DNA from: Betaproteobacteria bacterium
GTDB lineage: Bacteria; Pseudomonadota; Gammaproteobacteria; Burkholderiales; SG8-39
DNA: 64,000 nt
Direction: 5' to 3'
Assembly (NCBI GenBank): GCA_016210745.1
Contig: JACQTO010000149.1
Location: 1-64,000 of the forward strand
Both the position numbers and the translations under genes were made by a program. This document shows positions 1 through 12,733 of the stretch, piece by piece. Positions within the stretch are counted from its first letter, which is position 1; each line of letters begins with the position of its first letter. The notes beneath the pieces were generated by a model that ran no database searches, was not told the DNA's origin, and worked only from the letters and a program-made list of their open reading frames with translations.

Positions 1-623
1 ACCCCGGACTGGAGGGCCGAGTACACTTCGGCGAAGGGCATGGGCGAGGGGTTGGCGCCGTAGGCCTGGAACATCTTCACGCGCCAGATTCCGCCCGGCA
101 CGCGCAGCTTGATCCCTTTGAGATCCTCGGGGCGGACAATCGGGCGCACGTTGTTCGTGATGTGTCTAAAGCCGTTCTCCCAGACACCCAACAGCCGGAT
201 GCCCCGCGCCGGCAGGCCATCGAACAGCGCTTTCTGAACTTCCTTATTCTCCGCCACCTTCTTCATATGCGCGCGGCTGACGATGATGTACGGCATCTCG
301 AAGACGCCGTAGCGCTGGTCCACCGTGCTCATGATCGTAGACGGGTAGGCCATCTCCGGTGCGCCGACCCTGATCCCCTTGATCATCTGCTCGTCGGTGC
401 CGAGCTGGCTCGAGTGAAACACCCTCACCTCTACCCGGCCTTTCAGCGCCTCGTTCACATCACGGGCGAACTTGGTGCTCACGATGTCGAAGAGCGAACC
501 GGGGAAGCCCACGTGGCCGAGCCGGATGCTTACGGGCTGCTGCGCGAGCACTGCTGCGGGCCACAGCCCGAGGCACAGGACGGCACTGCCGAGGAACACG
601 GACAATCTCGCGACTCTCATCAT
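1..623 (-). CDS. TRAP transporter substrate-binding protein, DctP family (3' end cut by window edge)
   Basis: Minus-strand reading from ATG at 623 gives MMRVARLSVFLGSAVLCLGLWPAAVLAQQPVSIRLGHVGFPGSLFDIVSTKFARDVNEALKGRVEVRVFHSSQLG...; signal peptide and DctP-type sequence; absent from ORF track because it runs off the edge. Confidence 0.8.
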   Translation of the reverse strand, partial: MMRVARLSVFLGSAVLCLGLWPAAVLAQQPVSIRLGHVGFPGSLFDIVSTKFARDVNEALKGRVEVRVFHSSQLGTDEQMIKGIRVGAPEMAYPSTIMSTVDQRYGVFEMPYIIVSRAHMKKVAENKEVQKALFDGLPARGIRLLGVWENGFRHITNNVRPIVRPEDLKGIKLRVPGGIWRVKMFQAYGANPSPMPFAEVYSALQSG

Positions 624-675
624 GGTCTCCTCCGACTCCAACGATGATTTGAAGACAAGGCAGACTGCGGTTCGT

Positions 676-1869
676 TCAGGCGGCGTGGAGGCGGCCCGTG
701 CGCGCGCATTCGCTGAGATAGTCGAGGGCTGCACGCACCCCTTCCCCGCGCGGCGATACCCCGGCAAGCGCGAGCCCCATTTCGACCCCGGCGAGCGTTC
801 CGGCGAGCATGAGGTCATTGAAATCGCCCAAGTGCCCGATGCGAAATATCTTGCCTGAGAGCTTGCCCAGCCCCGTGCCGAGCGACAGGTCGAAGGCCTC
901 GAGGATGATCGTGCGCACGCGGTCAGCGTCTTGTCCCGGGGGCATCAACACGGCGGTGAGTGAATTGGAATGCTCAGCCGGGTCGGCGCACAGTACCTCC
1001 AGTCCCCAGGCGCGCACCGCGCGGCGCGTCGCCTCGGCATGGCGCGCATGGCGGGCGAATACGGCTTCCAGTCCTTCCTCCTCCAGCATCGACAGGGCCT
1101 CCTGCAGACCGTAGAGCAGGTTGGTTGCCGGGGTATAGGGAAAGTAGCCGTTCTTGTTTGCCGAGAGCATGTCCTCCCAGCCCCAGTAGGACTTCGGCAG
1201 CTTTGCCGATTTCGAGGCGGCGAGCGCTTTTTCGCTGACGCAATTGAACGAGAGTCCGGGCGGCAGCATCAGGCCTTTTTGCGATCCGGCGACGGTGACA
1301 TCCACGCCCCATTCGTCGTGGCGGTAATCGATCGAGGCAAGGGAGGAAATCGTATCGACCAGATAAAGCGCCGGATGTCCGGCAGCGTCGATCGCGCGCC
1401 GGATCGCAGCGATTTGGCTGGTGACCCCGGTCGAGGTTTCGTTGTGCACCACGCAGACGGCCCGGATCGAGCGGTTCTTGTCTTCCTTGAGCTTCTGCTC
1501 GACTGCGGTCGGGTCGGCCCCGTGGCGCCAGTCGGTTGCTATCATTTCCACCTGCAGCCCCAGCCGCGCGGCCATTCGGCTCCAGAGCACGGCGAAATGC
1601 CCGGTTTCCACCATGAGGACCCGATCACCGGGGGAAAGCGTGTTGACGAGGGCCGCTTCCCAGGCCCCTGTCCCCGAGGCCGGATAGATGATCACCGGCT
1701 GCTTCGACTGAAACACGGTCTGCAGCCCCGCGCCGATCTCCAACCCCATGCGGCCGAACTCGGGGCCGCGATGATCGATGGTTGGCCTGTCGATTGCTCG
1801 CAATACCCTTTCAGGGACATTGGTTGGTCCGGGAATCTGCAGGAAATGGCGCCCGCTGCGGTAGTTCAC
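676..1869 (-). CDS. Serine--glyoxylate / alanine--glyoxylate aminotransferase family PLP enzyme
   Basis: GRHFLQIPGPTNVPERVLRA start and VAGSQKGLMLPPGLSF PLP-lysine region. Confidence 0.85.
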   Translation of the reverse strand: MNYRSGRHFLQIPGPTNVPERVLRAIDRPTIDHRGPEFGRMGLEIGAGLQTVFQSKQPVIIYPASGTGAWEAALVNTLSPGDRVLMVETGHFAVLWSRMAARLGLQVEMIATDWRHGADPTAVEQKLKEDKNRSIRAVCVVHNETSTGVTSQIAAIRRAIDAAGHPALYLVDTISSLASIDYRHDEWGVDVTVAGSQKGLMLPPGLSFNCVSEKALAASKSAKLPKSYWGWEDMLSANKNGYFPYTPATNLLYGLQEALSMLEEEGLEAVFARHARHAEATRRAVRAWGLEVLCADPAEHSNSLTAVLMPPGQDADRVRTIILEAFDLSLGTGLGKLSGKIFRIGHLGDFNDLMLAGTLAGVEMGLALAGVSPRGEGVRAALDYLSECARTGRLHAA

Positions 1870-1968
1870 GGTTTGCTCCCTCGTGAATAAGCGACTACGT
1901 TAAATAATAGGGGTGGGTCTCACAATACGCCACCCGCGTAGCAGGCGCCCTAACCTACGCAAACGAGT

Positions 1969-2670
1969 ATGATCGCGATTTCATTCCAGGCGGAGTTGGC
2001 CGTGGCGCTTCGCATCGATGTAATTTCGGATGTGGTCTGTCCCTGGTGCTACATCGGCAAGAGGAGACTCGAACGCGCGCTCGAGCTCTATCGAGAGCAA
2101 AAGCCGCAGGCCCCCGCCCCCGTCGTCAATTGGCATCCGTTTCAGCTCAATCCGGATCTTCCCGAGGACGGCCTCGAGCGTGCCGAATATCTGCGCAGCA
2201 AATTCGGCGGGCGCGCTGAGGAGATCTACTCGCACATCACGGCGGTCGGAAAAACCGCCGGCATTTCGTTCGCATTCGACAAGCTGGTGCGCCAGCCCAA
2301 CACCCTTGCCGCGCACAGCCTGATCGCGCATGCGGCCGAGGCCGGGCTGGAGGATGCACTCGTCGAAGCGCTCTTTCGCGCCTATTTCATCGAGGGCGAG
2401 GACCTCACCTCCGCGGAGGCGCTATCGCGCATCGCGGCCTCTGCGGGGCTGACGCCTTCGGACATTTCGGTCTGCCTGGCAAGCACCGAGGCGCGCGAGC
2501 GTGTCCGCAGCGCGGATCTCAGGGCGCGCGAACTGGGGGTAGAGGGCGTTCCCTTCTTCGTCATCAACCAGCGCTACGCGGTCGCCGGCGCCCAGGAACC
2601 CGAGGTTCTGCTCGGGGCGATGCTCCAGGTCGAGCGCGAGGGCGAACAATCTTCCCCGGGTCCCGATTGA
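1969..2670 (+). CDS. DsbA-family oxidoreductase (FrnE-like); true start possibly GTG at 2002
   Basis: RIDVISDVVCPWCYIGKRRLE CPWC motif; EGVPFFVIN near C-terminus. Confidence 0.85.
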   Translation: MIAISFQAELAVALRIDVISDVVCPWCYIGKRRLERALELYREQKPQAPAPVVNWHPFQLNPDLPEDGLERAEYLRSKFGGRAEEIYSHITAVGKTAGISFAFDKLVRQPNTLAAHSLIAHAAEAGLEDALVEALFRAYFIEGEDLTSAEALSRIAASAGLTPSDISVCLASTEARERVRSADLRARELGVEGVPFFVINQRYAVAGAQEPEVLLGAMLQVEREGEQSSPGPD

Positions 2671-2703
2671 TCGATTAGGCGGTGAGCAGCGCGGGGAGAA
2701 TCT

Positions 2704-5700
2704 ATGTCAGCCGGGTTTAGCGTCTCGTTCCACCCGCGCCGCGGCGATCCGGCGCTGGCGGCCCGGCTCTCGCGCGAGATCGAGGGCGAGGTCCTATTCG
2801 ACGCGGCCAGTCGCGGCCGTTATTCGAGCGACGCCTCCATTTACCAGGTGGATCCGGTGGGCGTAGTCGTGCCCAAGACCGGGCACGATGCGCGACTCGC
2901 AATCCAGATCGCCTCCGAGGAAGGTGTGCCGGTGCTCGCGCGCGGTGCGGGCACCTCGCAGTGCGGCCAGACGGTGGGCGCCGCCCTGGTGATCGACACC
3001 TCGAAATATCTCAACCGGCTGGTCGAATTCGACGCCGATCGCCGCCTCGCGGTGGTGCAACCGGGTATGGTGCTCGACCGGCTAAATGCCCTGCTCAAAC
3101 CCAGCGGGCTTTGGTTTCCGGTGGACGTATCCACGTCCGCACAGGCGACCATAGGCGGTATGGCCGGCAACAATTCGTGCGGATCGCGCTCGATCGCGTA
3201 CGGCAATATGGTGCACAACGTGCTCGGCATCGACGCGGTGCTGGCCGACGGCTCGGAATTTCACTTCGGGCCGGCGACGGGGCTCGCGGGTGCGCCGGCG
3301 CCCTATCGGGATCTGGTTGCGCGCATCCACGCGATCGTCGCGCGCGAAACGGACGAAATCGGACGGCGTTGGCCGAGCGTGCTTCGGCACGTGCAGGGCT
3401 ATAACCTGGACATGGTCAGACCGAACTCGGTCCACAACCTCGCGCACCTCCTGGTCGGCTCCGAAGGAACGCTTGCCTGGTCGCAGCACATTCACCTGAA
3501 GCTCTCTCCGCTGCCGCGCCACAAGACCCTCGGCGTGTGCCATTTCGATTCCTTCCTCCAGGCGATGCAGGCGCCGCAGCACATCGTCGGGCTCGCGCCG
3601 GCCGCGGTGGAGCTGGTCGACGCCACCATGATCGCTCTTGCGCGCGGCAATCCCGCATTTCGCCCCATAACGGAAAAATTCGTCCGAGGCGAGCCCAAGG
3701 CGATCCTGCTGGTGGAGTTCGCCGGCGAGGCGCTCGGGGAGCCGGCGCAGAAACTGAAGCATCTCACCGAACTCATGGCCGAGCTGGGCCATCCGGACAG
3801 CGTCATCGAGATCACGGATGGCGCCCTGCAGCGCGAAGTATGGGAGGTGCGGAAAGCCGGGCTTAACATCATGATGTCCATGAAGGGCGAAGGTAAGCCG
3901 GTGTCCTTTATCGAAGACTGCGCCGTGCCGCTCGAGCACTTGGCCGAATACACCGATAGCCTCACGCAAGTGTTCGCCCGGCACGGTACCGAAGGCACCT
4001 GGTATGCGCACGCCTCGGTGGGCACGTTGCACGTGCGGCCGATACTCAACATGAAGGACGATGGCGCACAGAAAATGCGCGCCATCGCCGAGGAAGCCTG
4101 CGAACTGGTGCGCCGCTTCAAAGGCAGCGCCTACTCGGGCGAGCACGGCGACGGCCTGGTGCGCTCGGAGTGGATCGAACCCATTCTGGGCGCGCGTCTT
4201 ACCGCGGCACTGGCCGAGATCAAGGACGCGTTCGATCCAAAGGGCCTGATGAACCCAGGCAAGATCGTGCGTGCACCGAAGCAAGACGACAGGACCCTGT
4301 TTCGCTATAAGCCCGGATATGCGATGCAGCCGATAGAAACTGCGCTCGACTGGTCGGAGTGGGACGTCTCCGGGACGGCAAGCCGCGGACCGGTATCGAA
4401 TGGAGCGTCGAGCCGCGGAACGGGAACGAGCGCCGCGTCGAGCCGCGGCTTTGGCGCCGCGGTGGAGATGTGCAACAACAACGGGCATTGCCGCAAATTC
4501 GATTCCGGGACCATGTGCCCGTCGTTTCGCGCAACGGGCGAGGAGCAGCATCTCACGCGCGGGCGCGCCAACACGTTGCGCTTGGCGCTTTCGGGCCAGC
4601 TCGGCCCGGGGGCATTCACCTCGGAGGCCATGTTCGAAACCATGGATCTGTGCGTGAGCTGCAAAGGCTGCAGGCGCGAGTGCCCGACCGGGGTCGATAT
4701 GGCGAAAATGAAAATCGAGTTCCTCTACCACTATCGCCGGCGCAAAGCTTGCTCGATGAAAGACAAGCTGTTTGCCTACCTGCCGCGCTACGCACCCTGG
4801 GCCGCGCGGCTGGCCTGGCTATTCAATCTGCGCGACACCGTACCCGGCCTTGCGCGCCTGAGCGAGACTATGCTCGGCCTATCGGCCAAGCGCTCGCTGC
4901 CACAATGGCGCCGCGACACGTTCCTGGGCACCCCTGACCCCGAGGCTTTTCCCGCGAGGCGGGGGCTGCCGGGCCGAGAGGTCGTGCTCTTGCCCGATTG
5001 CTTCAACAATTACTTTGAACCCGAAAACTCGCGTGCCGCGCTGCGCGTGCTCCAAGCCGGCGGATACCGCGTTCACATCGCGCGGGCCCCCGGTGGCGAG
5101 CATTCGCCGCCGCTGTGCTGTGGCCGAACCTTTCTTTCTGCCGGCATGGTGGACGAGGCACGATGCGAGGCGCAACGCATGCTCGAAGCGCTTGCGCCTT
5201 TTGTCAAACGAGGCGTTCCCGTCATAGGGCTCGAACCCGCGTGCCTGTACACACTGCGCGACGAATTTCAATCGCTATTGCCGGGCGCCGAATCCGATGC
5301 GCTCGCGGCGCGTGCGCTGATGTTCGAGGAATTCCTTGCCGCCGAGTCCGCGGCAGGTCGCCTCGCGCTGCCGCTCAAGGCGCTGGAGAACAAGCGCGTG
5401 CTGCTCCACGGCCACTGTCACCAAAAGGCATTCGGCGCACTGCCGGCGGTGGAGCGCGTGCTCGCGCTGGTGCCCGAGCTGGCGATCGATAAGGTCGAAT
5501 CGTCCTGCTGCGGCATGGCCGGCAGTTTCGGCTACGAGGCCAAGCATCACGACATCTCGATGAGAATGGCCGAAGACGCCTTGCTGCCCGCGGTACGCAA
5601 GGCCGATCCCCGGACGCTCGTTGTGGCCGACGGCACCAGCTGCCGCCGCCAAATTCAGGACGGGGCGCGCCGCGAAGCGATTCACGTCGCCCGCGTGCTC

Positions 5701-5718
5701 GAGCGCGCGTTGCTCTGA
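2704..5718 (+). CDS. FAD-binding and Fe-S-binding oxidoreductase (GlcD/D-lactate dehydrogenase-like, fused to GlpC-like domain)
   Basis: FAD_binding_4 motif VLARGAGTSQCGQTVG; CVSCKGCRRECPTGVDMAKMK Fe-S motif; CCG/CCGMAGSFGYE C-terminal cysteine motifs. Confidence 0.9.
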   Translation: MSAGFSVSFHPRRGDPALAARLSREIEGEVLFDAASRGRYSSDASIYQVDPVGVVVPKTGHDARLAIQIASEEGVPVLARGAGTSQCGQTVGAALVIDTSKYLNRLVEFDADRRLAVVQPGMVLDRLNALLKPSGLWFPVDVSTSAQATIGGMAGNNSCGSRSIAYGNMVHNVLGIDAVLADGSEFHFGPATGLAGAPAPYRDLVARIHAIVARETDEIGRRWPSVLRHVQGYNLDMVRPNSVHNLAHLLVGSEGTLAWSQHIHLKLSPLPRHKTLGVCHFDSFLQAMQAPQHIVGLAPAAVELVDATMIALARGNPAFRPITEKFVRGEPKAILLVEFAGEALGEPAQKLKHLTELMAELGHPDSVIEITDGALQREVWEVRKAGLNIMMSMKGEGKPVSFIEDCAVPLEHLAEYTDSLTQVFARHGTEGTWYAHASVGTLHVRPILNMKDDGAQKMRAIAEEACELVRRFKGSAYSGEHGDGLVRSEWIEPILGARLTAALAEIKDAFDPKGLMNPGKIVRAPKQDDRTLFRYKPGYAMQPIETALDWSEWDVSGTASRGPVSNGASSRGTGTSAASSRGFGAAVEMCNNNGHCRKFDSGTMCPSFRATGEEQHLTRGRANTLRLALSGQLGPGAFTSEAMFETMDLCVSCKGCRRECPTGVDMAKMKIEFLYHYRRRKACSMKDKLFAYLPRYAPWAARLAWLFNLRDTVPGLARLSETMLGLSAKRSLPQWRRDTFLGTPDPEAFPARRGLPGREVVLLPDCFNNYFEPENSRAALRVLQAGGYRVHIARAPGGEHSPPLCCGRTFLSAGMVDEARCEAQRMLEALAPFVKRGVPVIGLEPACLYTLRDEFQSLLPGAESDALAARALMFEEFLAAESAAGRLALPLKALENKRVLLHGHCHQKAFGALPAVERVLALVPELAIDKVESSCCGMAGSFGYEAKHHDISMRMAEDALLPAVRKADPRTLVVADGTSCRRQIQDGARREAIHVARVLERALL

Positions 5719-5764
5719 GGAGGCGTGAGCCGAAACGGCGGGGCTGACAGACTGCGCCGCGCGC

Positions 5765-6454
5765 TCAGTGCAGCCGGTCCGGGGCGCCGCAACAGCGCTT
5801 GAAATCCTTTCCGCTGCCGCAGGGACAGGGGTCATCGCGCCCCACCGCCGCGGCGCTCTTGAGAGTTGCCGGCTTGGCGCGCCGCGCAAGCCAGTAGCGA
5901 TGGATATCCAGCACAACGCCGGCGAGGTCCTCTCGGCACGATTGCAGCAGCTCGGCGAGCGCGTCGGACTTCAGCCGCCGGCGGGTTTGCACCGAGAGCT
6001 CGCCGGCAAGGGTAACGATGGGAAAGAGCAGCTCCTCGACCTCCCCGGAGTCGCCGGTCCGCTCCCAGTCGACGGGGGAGAAATCCACGCCTTCCAGATA
6101 GGCCCGGCACCAGGTTTCATAGTCGTACTCCGACGATTGGTCCGGGCGATAGAGCACGAAATCGAGTGCCTCGCCGTCCTCGAGCGCCTGCGCGGTCTGG
6201 TTGTAAAAGCGCATCACCAAATCGAGGGCTTCCTTGGCCTGCTCGGCGCTCTCGTAGCGCGGCGACTCCCCCAGCGCTGCGGGCAGCCACTGCGAGGGAG
6301 CGATCGATTCCGGGCCGCTCAAAATCGCGCACAGGAATCCCTGCAGCTCATCGAGAGTCATCGCCTCTCCCTGGAAAACTTCCGACCCGAGCAGGTCTTC
6401 GAGGCGCTGCAGTTCGCCCTCGCTCAGGGGATCACTGTCTTCGGGTGGACTCAT
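5765..6454 (-). CDS. UPF0149 (YgfB/YecA) family protein with SEC-C metal-binding motif
   Basis: C-terminal VGRDDPCPCGSGKDFKRCCG SEC-C motif; N-terminal YecA-like region. Confidence 0.85.
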   Translation of the reverse strand: MSPPEDSDPLSEGELQRLEDLLGSEVFQGEAMTLDELQGFLCAILSGPESIAPSQWLPAALGESPRYESAEQAKEALDLVMRFYNQTAQALEDGEALDFVLYRPDQSSEYDYETWCRAYLEGVDFSPVDWERTGDSGEVEELLFPIVTLAGELSVQTRRRLKSDALAELLQSCREDLAGVVLDIHRYWLARRAKPATLKSAAAVGRDDPCPCGSGKDFKRCCGAPDRLH

Positions 6455-6471
6455 GCTGCCGATTTCGCTTT

Positions 6472-6617
6472 CCTAAGCCGGCATAGCCGGAACCAATGAG
6501 GCTGATTTTGCCCTTTATCAATCTCGTGTTTTCGCGCCGTTGCGACTTCGCAACGGCGCGAAAACACGAGACCTATACAACACCAGATTCTTCACCGGAT
6601 CGTCGACAGTTAACTAG
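6472..6617 (+). repeat. Dispersed palindromic element, copy 1 (subtype GTGTTTTCGCG)
   Basis: Perfect inverted repeat 6522-6545/6548-6571 (TCTCGTGTTTTCGCGCCGTTGCGA / TCGCAACGGCGCGAAAACACGAGA); flanks related to the other four copies. Confidence 0.85.
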
Positions 6618-6647
6618 CGCCGCCTGCAGGCAAGCGCGGCTGCACCG

Positions 6648-6863
6648 CTACGCGGGAATGTCCGGATCGAGCTGACGCTGGAGCACGGAGATCTGGTCCT
6701 TGAGCAGCAGCTTTCGTTTTTTCATGCGTTGGAGCGCGATCTGGTCGTGCAGGGGATCTTCCGCCAATCGGTGGATGGCGAGGTCCAAGTCGCGGTGCTC
6801 CAGCAGGAGTTCGCCCAGCCGCGACTTGGCCTTTTCTCGAAGTGCTTCGTCGATTTCCTCCAT
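6648..6863 (-). CDS. YdcH family (DUF465) small protein
   Basis: Short basic coiled-coil protein HRDLDLAIHRLAEDPLHDQIALQRMKKRKLLLKDQI. Confidence 0.8.
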   Translation of the reverse strand: MEEIDEALREKAKSRLGELLLEHRDLDLAIHRLAEDPLHDQIALQRMKKRKLLLKDQISVLQRQLDPDIPA

Positions 6864-6930
6864 GATCTACCTCCTGGAGTCTTGCCTTGACGCCGTGCCT
6901 GGAATCCGGACCCGGAGCGCCTGGCCCATT

Positions 6931-7710
6931 TTATCGCTTGCGCAAAGCGTATGCGAGTAGCCCGGCCCCGAGCACCAGCATGGGTAGCGACAACCACTGG
7001 CCCATGGAAAACCCGAGGGCAAGCAGGCCGAGGAAATCATCGGGCTCGCGGAAGTACTCCGCAATGAAGCGAAATGCGCCGTAGCCGATGAGAAACGCTC
7101 CGGAAACAGCGCCGGCCGGGCGCGGTTTAGCCGAATATAGCCAAAGGAGCGCAAACAACGCCAATCCCTCGAGCGCGAACTGGTACAACTGCGAGGGATG
7201 CCGCGGTACCGGGCCGCCCTGGGCGAACAGCACCGCCCAGGGAACGTCGCTTGGCCGGCCGAACAGCTCGCCATTGATGAAATTGCCCAGACGTCCGGCG
7301 GCCAGACCGCAGGGGACGAGCGGTGCGATGAAGTCGGTGACGCGCAGCCACTCGATCCGGTGCTTGCGCGCCGCGTACCACACCGCCGCCAGAACGCCGA
7401 GGAAGCCGCCGTGAAAGGACATGCCGCCCTGCCACACGGCGAACATCTCCAGCGGATGCGCCAAGTAGTACTCCGGCTTGTAAAACATCACGTAGCCCAA
7501 CCTGCCGCCGATGACGACGCCGAGCACGCCGTAGAACAGCAGATCGTCGATCAGCGCGTAGGAGATGCCGCGCCAGGCGTCGCGCCGCGCGCGGTAGCGG
7601 CCAAGAAGAAAGAACAACGCAAAAGCGGCGAGGTACATGAGCCCGTACCAGCGGATCGCTATGGGCCCGATGCTTATCGCTACGGGATCGAATTGGGGAT
7701 GGATGAGCAT
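6931..7710 (-). CDS. lgt: Prolipoprotein diacylglyceryl transferase
   Basis: [57 protein letters not shown]. Confidence 0.95.
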   Translation of the reverse strand: MLIHPQFDPVAISIGPIAIRWYGLMYLAAFALFFLLGRYRARRDAWRGISYALIDDLLFYGVLGVVIGGRLGYVMFYKPEYYLAHPLEMFAVWQGGMSFHGGFLGVLAAVWYAARKHRIEWLRVTDFIAPLVPCGLAAGRLGNFINGELFGRPSDVPWAVLFAQGGPVPRHPSQLYQFALEGLALFALLWLYSAKPRPAGAVSGAFLIGYGAFRFIAEYFREPDDFLGLLALGFSMGQWLSLPMLVLGAGLLAYALRKR

Positions 7711-7740
7711 TTCTTCAGGAGAACCGGTGCGGCTCCTGCT

Positions 7741-8664
7741 TCAGGATCGGTACACGGGCTGCGGCTGCGTGAAGAACCCATGCAGTATATGGTACACGCC
7801 GAGATAGTTTTTCTGCTGGAAGCTCGCGTGGGAGATGCCGGCCATCACGGTGAACTGCTTGTCCGCGTTGGGAAGGCGCTTGAAGAACGCGATCAGGTCG
7901 TCGAAGCCCGCGATGCCGTCGTATTCGCCGCGCATGATCAGTGTGGCGGCGGTGATTCTCTCCGGGTCCACGAGCGGCAGCTTAGAGCACATGTCGACGT
8001 AGGTGCCGGTCGGCACCGAGTCATCCAGGGCGAGGATCGCATCGGCGAACGCATCGATGGTTGCCTCGTCGGCCGTGCCCGGATGGTCGCGCTCGAATAT
8101 GCCGTGGACGAAAGCGCGGTCGATGGGACGTCGATTTCTGGCGGCGAATTCGGGCAATTTCTTTTTTCGTTCGGCAAGCGTGGGGCTGCCCTCGCCGGTC
8201 CACACAAACGCGTCCAGCGCCAGGCGGGCGACGCGCTCGGGATGGCGCTGCGCGAATAGCGCCGCTTTGAGCGCGCCCGAGGAGATGCCGTAGACAAGGA
8301 GCGTGCGCGCGCCGGTCGCGCTTGCGATGTAAGCGCTGCCGGCTGCCAGATCATCGGCGCCATTGGAGATGTCGCAGTTGATCGGGCGCGATTTGTCGGA
8401 CCGGCCGTAGCCTTCGCTATCCATGCACCAGGTGTCGAAGCCTCGCGCGGCGAACCAGTCCATGACCGAGGAATGCGGCCGCCCGCGCACGCTGAGATCG
8501 AAGGTCGGCTGCGAGGCCATCGAGGAACCGTGTACGAACAAGATGGTGCCCTTGCGCGCGGTCTCGGACGCGGGCGGCTTTTGCCACAAGAACAACTTGA
8601 CCTCCCCCTTGCATGTCCAGTGTTCCTTGCCGCCCAGGGTGGATTGGTCCGGGATAGGTTTCAT
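7741..8664 (-). CDS. Alpha/beta hydrolase
   Basis: [25 protein letters not shown] nucleophile elbow, terminal [11 protein letters not shown]. Confidence 0.8.
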   Translation of the reverse strand: MKPIPDQSTLGGKEHWTCKGEVKLFLWQKPPASETARKGTILFVHGSSMASQPTFDLSVRGRPHSSVMDWFAARGFDTWCMDSEGYGRSDKSRPINCDISNGADDLAAGSAYIASATGARTLLVYGISSGALKAALFAQRHPERVARLALDAFVWTGEGSPTLAERKKKLPEFAARNRRPIDRAFVHGIFERDHPGTADEATIDAFADAILALDDSVPTGTYVDMCSKLPLVDPERITAATLIMRGEYDGIAGFDDLIAFFKRLPNADKQFTVMAGISHASFQQKNYLGVYHILHGFFTQPQPVYRS

Positions 8665-8800
8665 GCAGTCCTCCGCAGCGTGTTGGGCGAGTCTATCAAT
8701 TTACCGCATCGGCGGGCGCCATGCCGTTTGCGGCCCCTTCGTTTCTGCCTCGCGCACAGTTACAATCGGCCTCTCCCGTTCAAGGCACAAGGGGCTTACC

Positions 8801-10477
8801 ATGGCAGGCAATTGGCGCTCTAAGCTCATCACCCAGGGTGTGGCGCGCTCACCTAACCGCGCGATGCTTCGCGCCGTGGGCTTCACCGACGCCGATTTCG
8901 ACAAACCCATCGTCGGGGTGGCCAACGGCCATTCGACGCTCAATCCCTGCAACGCCGGCATCCAGCCGCTTGTAAACCGCACCATCGCGGCACTCAAGGA
9001 ATCGGGCGCCATGCCCCAGGTGTTCGGGTTTCCAACCGTCACCGACGGCATCGGCATGGGCACCGAGGGCATGAAGTATTCGCTCGTGTCGCGCGAAGTC
9101 ATCGCCGATGCGGTGGAAACCTCGGTGAACGGCCAGCTTATGGACGGGGTGGTCTGCGTGGGCGGTTGCGACAAGAACATGCCCGGCAGCCTGATCGCCA
9201 TGGCGCGCATGAACGTGCCCGGCATTTTCGTCTACGCGGGCACGATCAAGCCCGGTCACTGGAAGGGCGAGTCGCTCACTATCGTCTCGTCGTTCGAGGC
9301 CGTGGGCGCTTTCAGCGCAGGCAAAATGGCCCGGGAAGACTACGAGGGCATCGAGAGAAACGCCTGCCCTTCCACCGGGGCCTGCGGCGGCATGTATACC
9401 GCGAACACGATGTCGTCTTCCTTCGAGGCGCTGGGCATGAGCCTGCTCGGCTCTTCGCAAATGGCCTGTCCGGATCCGGAGAAAGCCGATTCGGCCGCGG
9501 AGTCCGCGCGCGTGCTGCTCAACGCGATTCGCAACCAGATCCGGCCGCGCAACATCATCACGCGCAAATCGATCGAAAATGCGATCGCGCTCGTGATGGC
9601 CACCGGCGGGTCGACCAATGCCGTGCTGCATTACCTCGCCATCGCGCACGCGGCCGGGGTGCGCTGGACGATCGACGACTTCGAGCGCGTGCGCAGAAAA
9701 GTGCCGGTGCTGTGCGACCTCAAACCATCGGGCCGGTATGTGGCCACCGATTTCCACGCTGCCGGGGGCGTGCCGCAGGTGCTGAAAATCCTGCTGAACG
9801 AAGGCCTTGTGCACGGCGAGTGCGTGACCATCACCGGCAAGACGCTCGCCCAGGAGTTGAAGAACGTACCCGACCAACCGCGCAAGGACCAGGACGTGAT
9901 CCGTGCTTTCGATCGGCCCATGTATTCGCACGGGCACATCGCCATTCTCAAGGGCAACCTGGCGCCCGAAGGTTGCGTGGCCAAGATCACTGGGCTGAAG
10001 AAAACATCGATCACCGGGCCGGCGCGCGTGTTCAACTCCGAGCCAGAATGCATGACCGCGATCATGGCGAACAAGATCCGCGCGGGCGATGTGCTCGTAA
10101 TCCGTTACGAAGGTCCCAAGGGAGGGCCCGGGATGCAGGAGATGCTCGCGCCGACTTCGGCCATCATCGGCCAGGGGCTGGGCGAATCGGTGGGTTTCAT
10201 CACCGACGGTCGATTCTCCGGCGGCACCTGGGGCATGGTGGTAGGGCACATCGCGCCGGAAGCCTATGTCGGGGGCACCATCGCACTGGTGAAGAACGGC
10301 GATTCCATCACCATCGATGCGAACAAGCGGCTCATACAACTGAACGTCCCCGCCAAGGAGCTCTCTGCGCGGCGCAAGAAATGGAAACCGCCGAAACCGC
10401 GTTACACGCGCGGGCTGCTGGCGAAATACATGAAGCTCGTCTCAACCGCGAGCAAGGGCGCGATCACCGACGGCTAA
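8801..10477 (+). CDS. ilvD: Dihydroxy-acid dehydratase
   Basis: [62 protein letters not shown]; start trimmed from ORF-track start 8423. Confidence 0.97.
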   Translation: MAGNWRSKLITQGVARSPNRAMLRAVGFTDADFDKPIVGVANGHSTLNPCNAGIQPLVNRTIAALKESGAMPQVFGFPTVTDGIGMGTEGMKYSLVSREVIADAVETSVNGQLMDGVVCVGGCDKNMPGSLIAMARMNVPGIFVYAGTIKPGHWKGESLTIVSSFEAVGAFSAGKMAREDYEGIERNACPSTGACGGMYTANTMSSSFEALGMSLLGSSQMACPDPEKADSAAESARVLLNAIRNQIRPRNIITRKSIENAIALVMATGGSTNAVLHYLAIAHAAGVRWTIDDFERVRRKVPVLCDLKPSGRYVATDFHAAGGVPQVLKILLNEGLVHGECVTITGKTLAQELKNVPDQPRKDQDVIRAFDRPMYSHGHIAILKGNLAPEGCVAKITGLKKTSITGPARVFNSEPECMTAIMANKIRAGDVLVIRYEGPKGGPGMQEMLAPTSAIIGQGLGESVGFITDGRFSGGTWGMVVGHIAPEAYVGGTIALVKNGDSITIDANKRLIQLNVPAKELSARRKKWKPPKPRYTRGLLAKYMKLVSTASKGAITDG

Positions 10478-10555
10478 TAACCCTGTTCGGCGCGCAGTAG
10501 CGTTCGTTAGCCAGGCGGCGGATAATTTTTCTCTTCTTCGGCGTAAGCGCCTCTC

Positions 10556-12613
<2,058 letters not shown>

Positions 12614-12733
12614 CGCGTTGCTGGGCCCGCCGAAGGCGCGAGCGTGAAAAGTCGTCAGAGACCGGCCGCTGCCAAATTGACATCCCCCAGGGCCGACCGG
12701 ATAATCAGCGGTCATTTTTCCGGAGGTTTCCTC

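Noticed and set aside
3082-4731. 549-aa antisense ORF opposite the FAD/Fe-S oxidoreductase
   Set aside because: Shadow ORF in high-GC sequence; no recognisable domain and fully opposite a well-supported gene
8849-10339. 496-aa antisense ORF opposite ilvD
   Set aside because: Shadow ORF: His/Arg-rich composition, no domain, opposite ilvD
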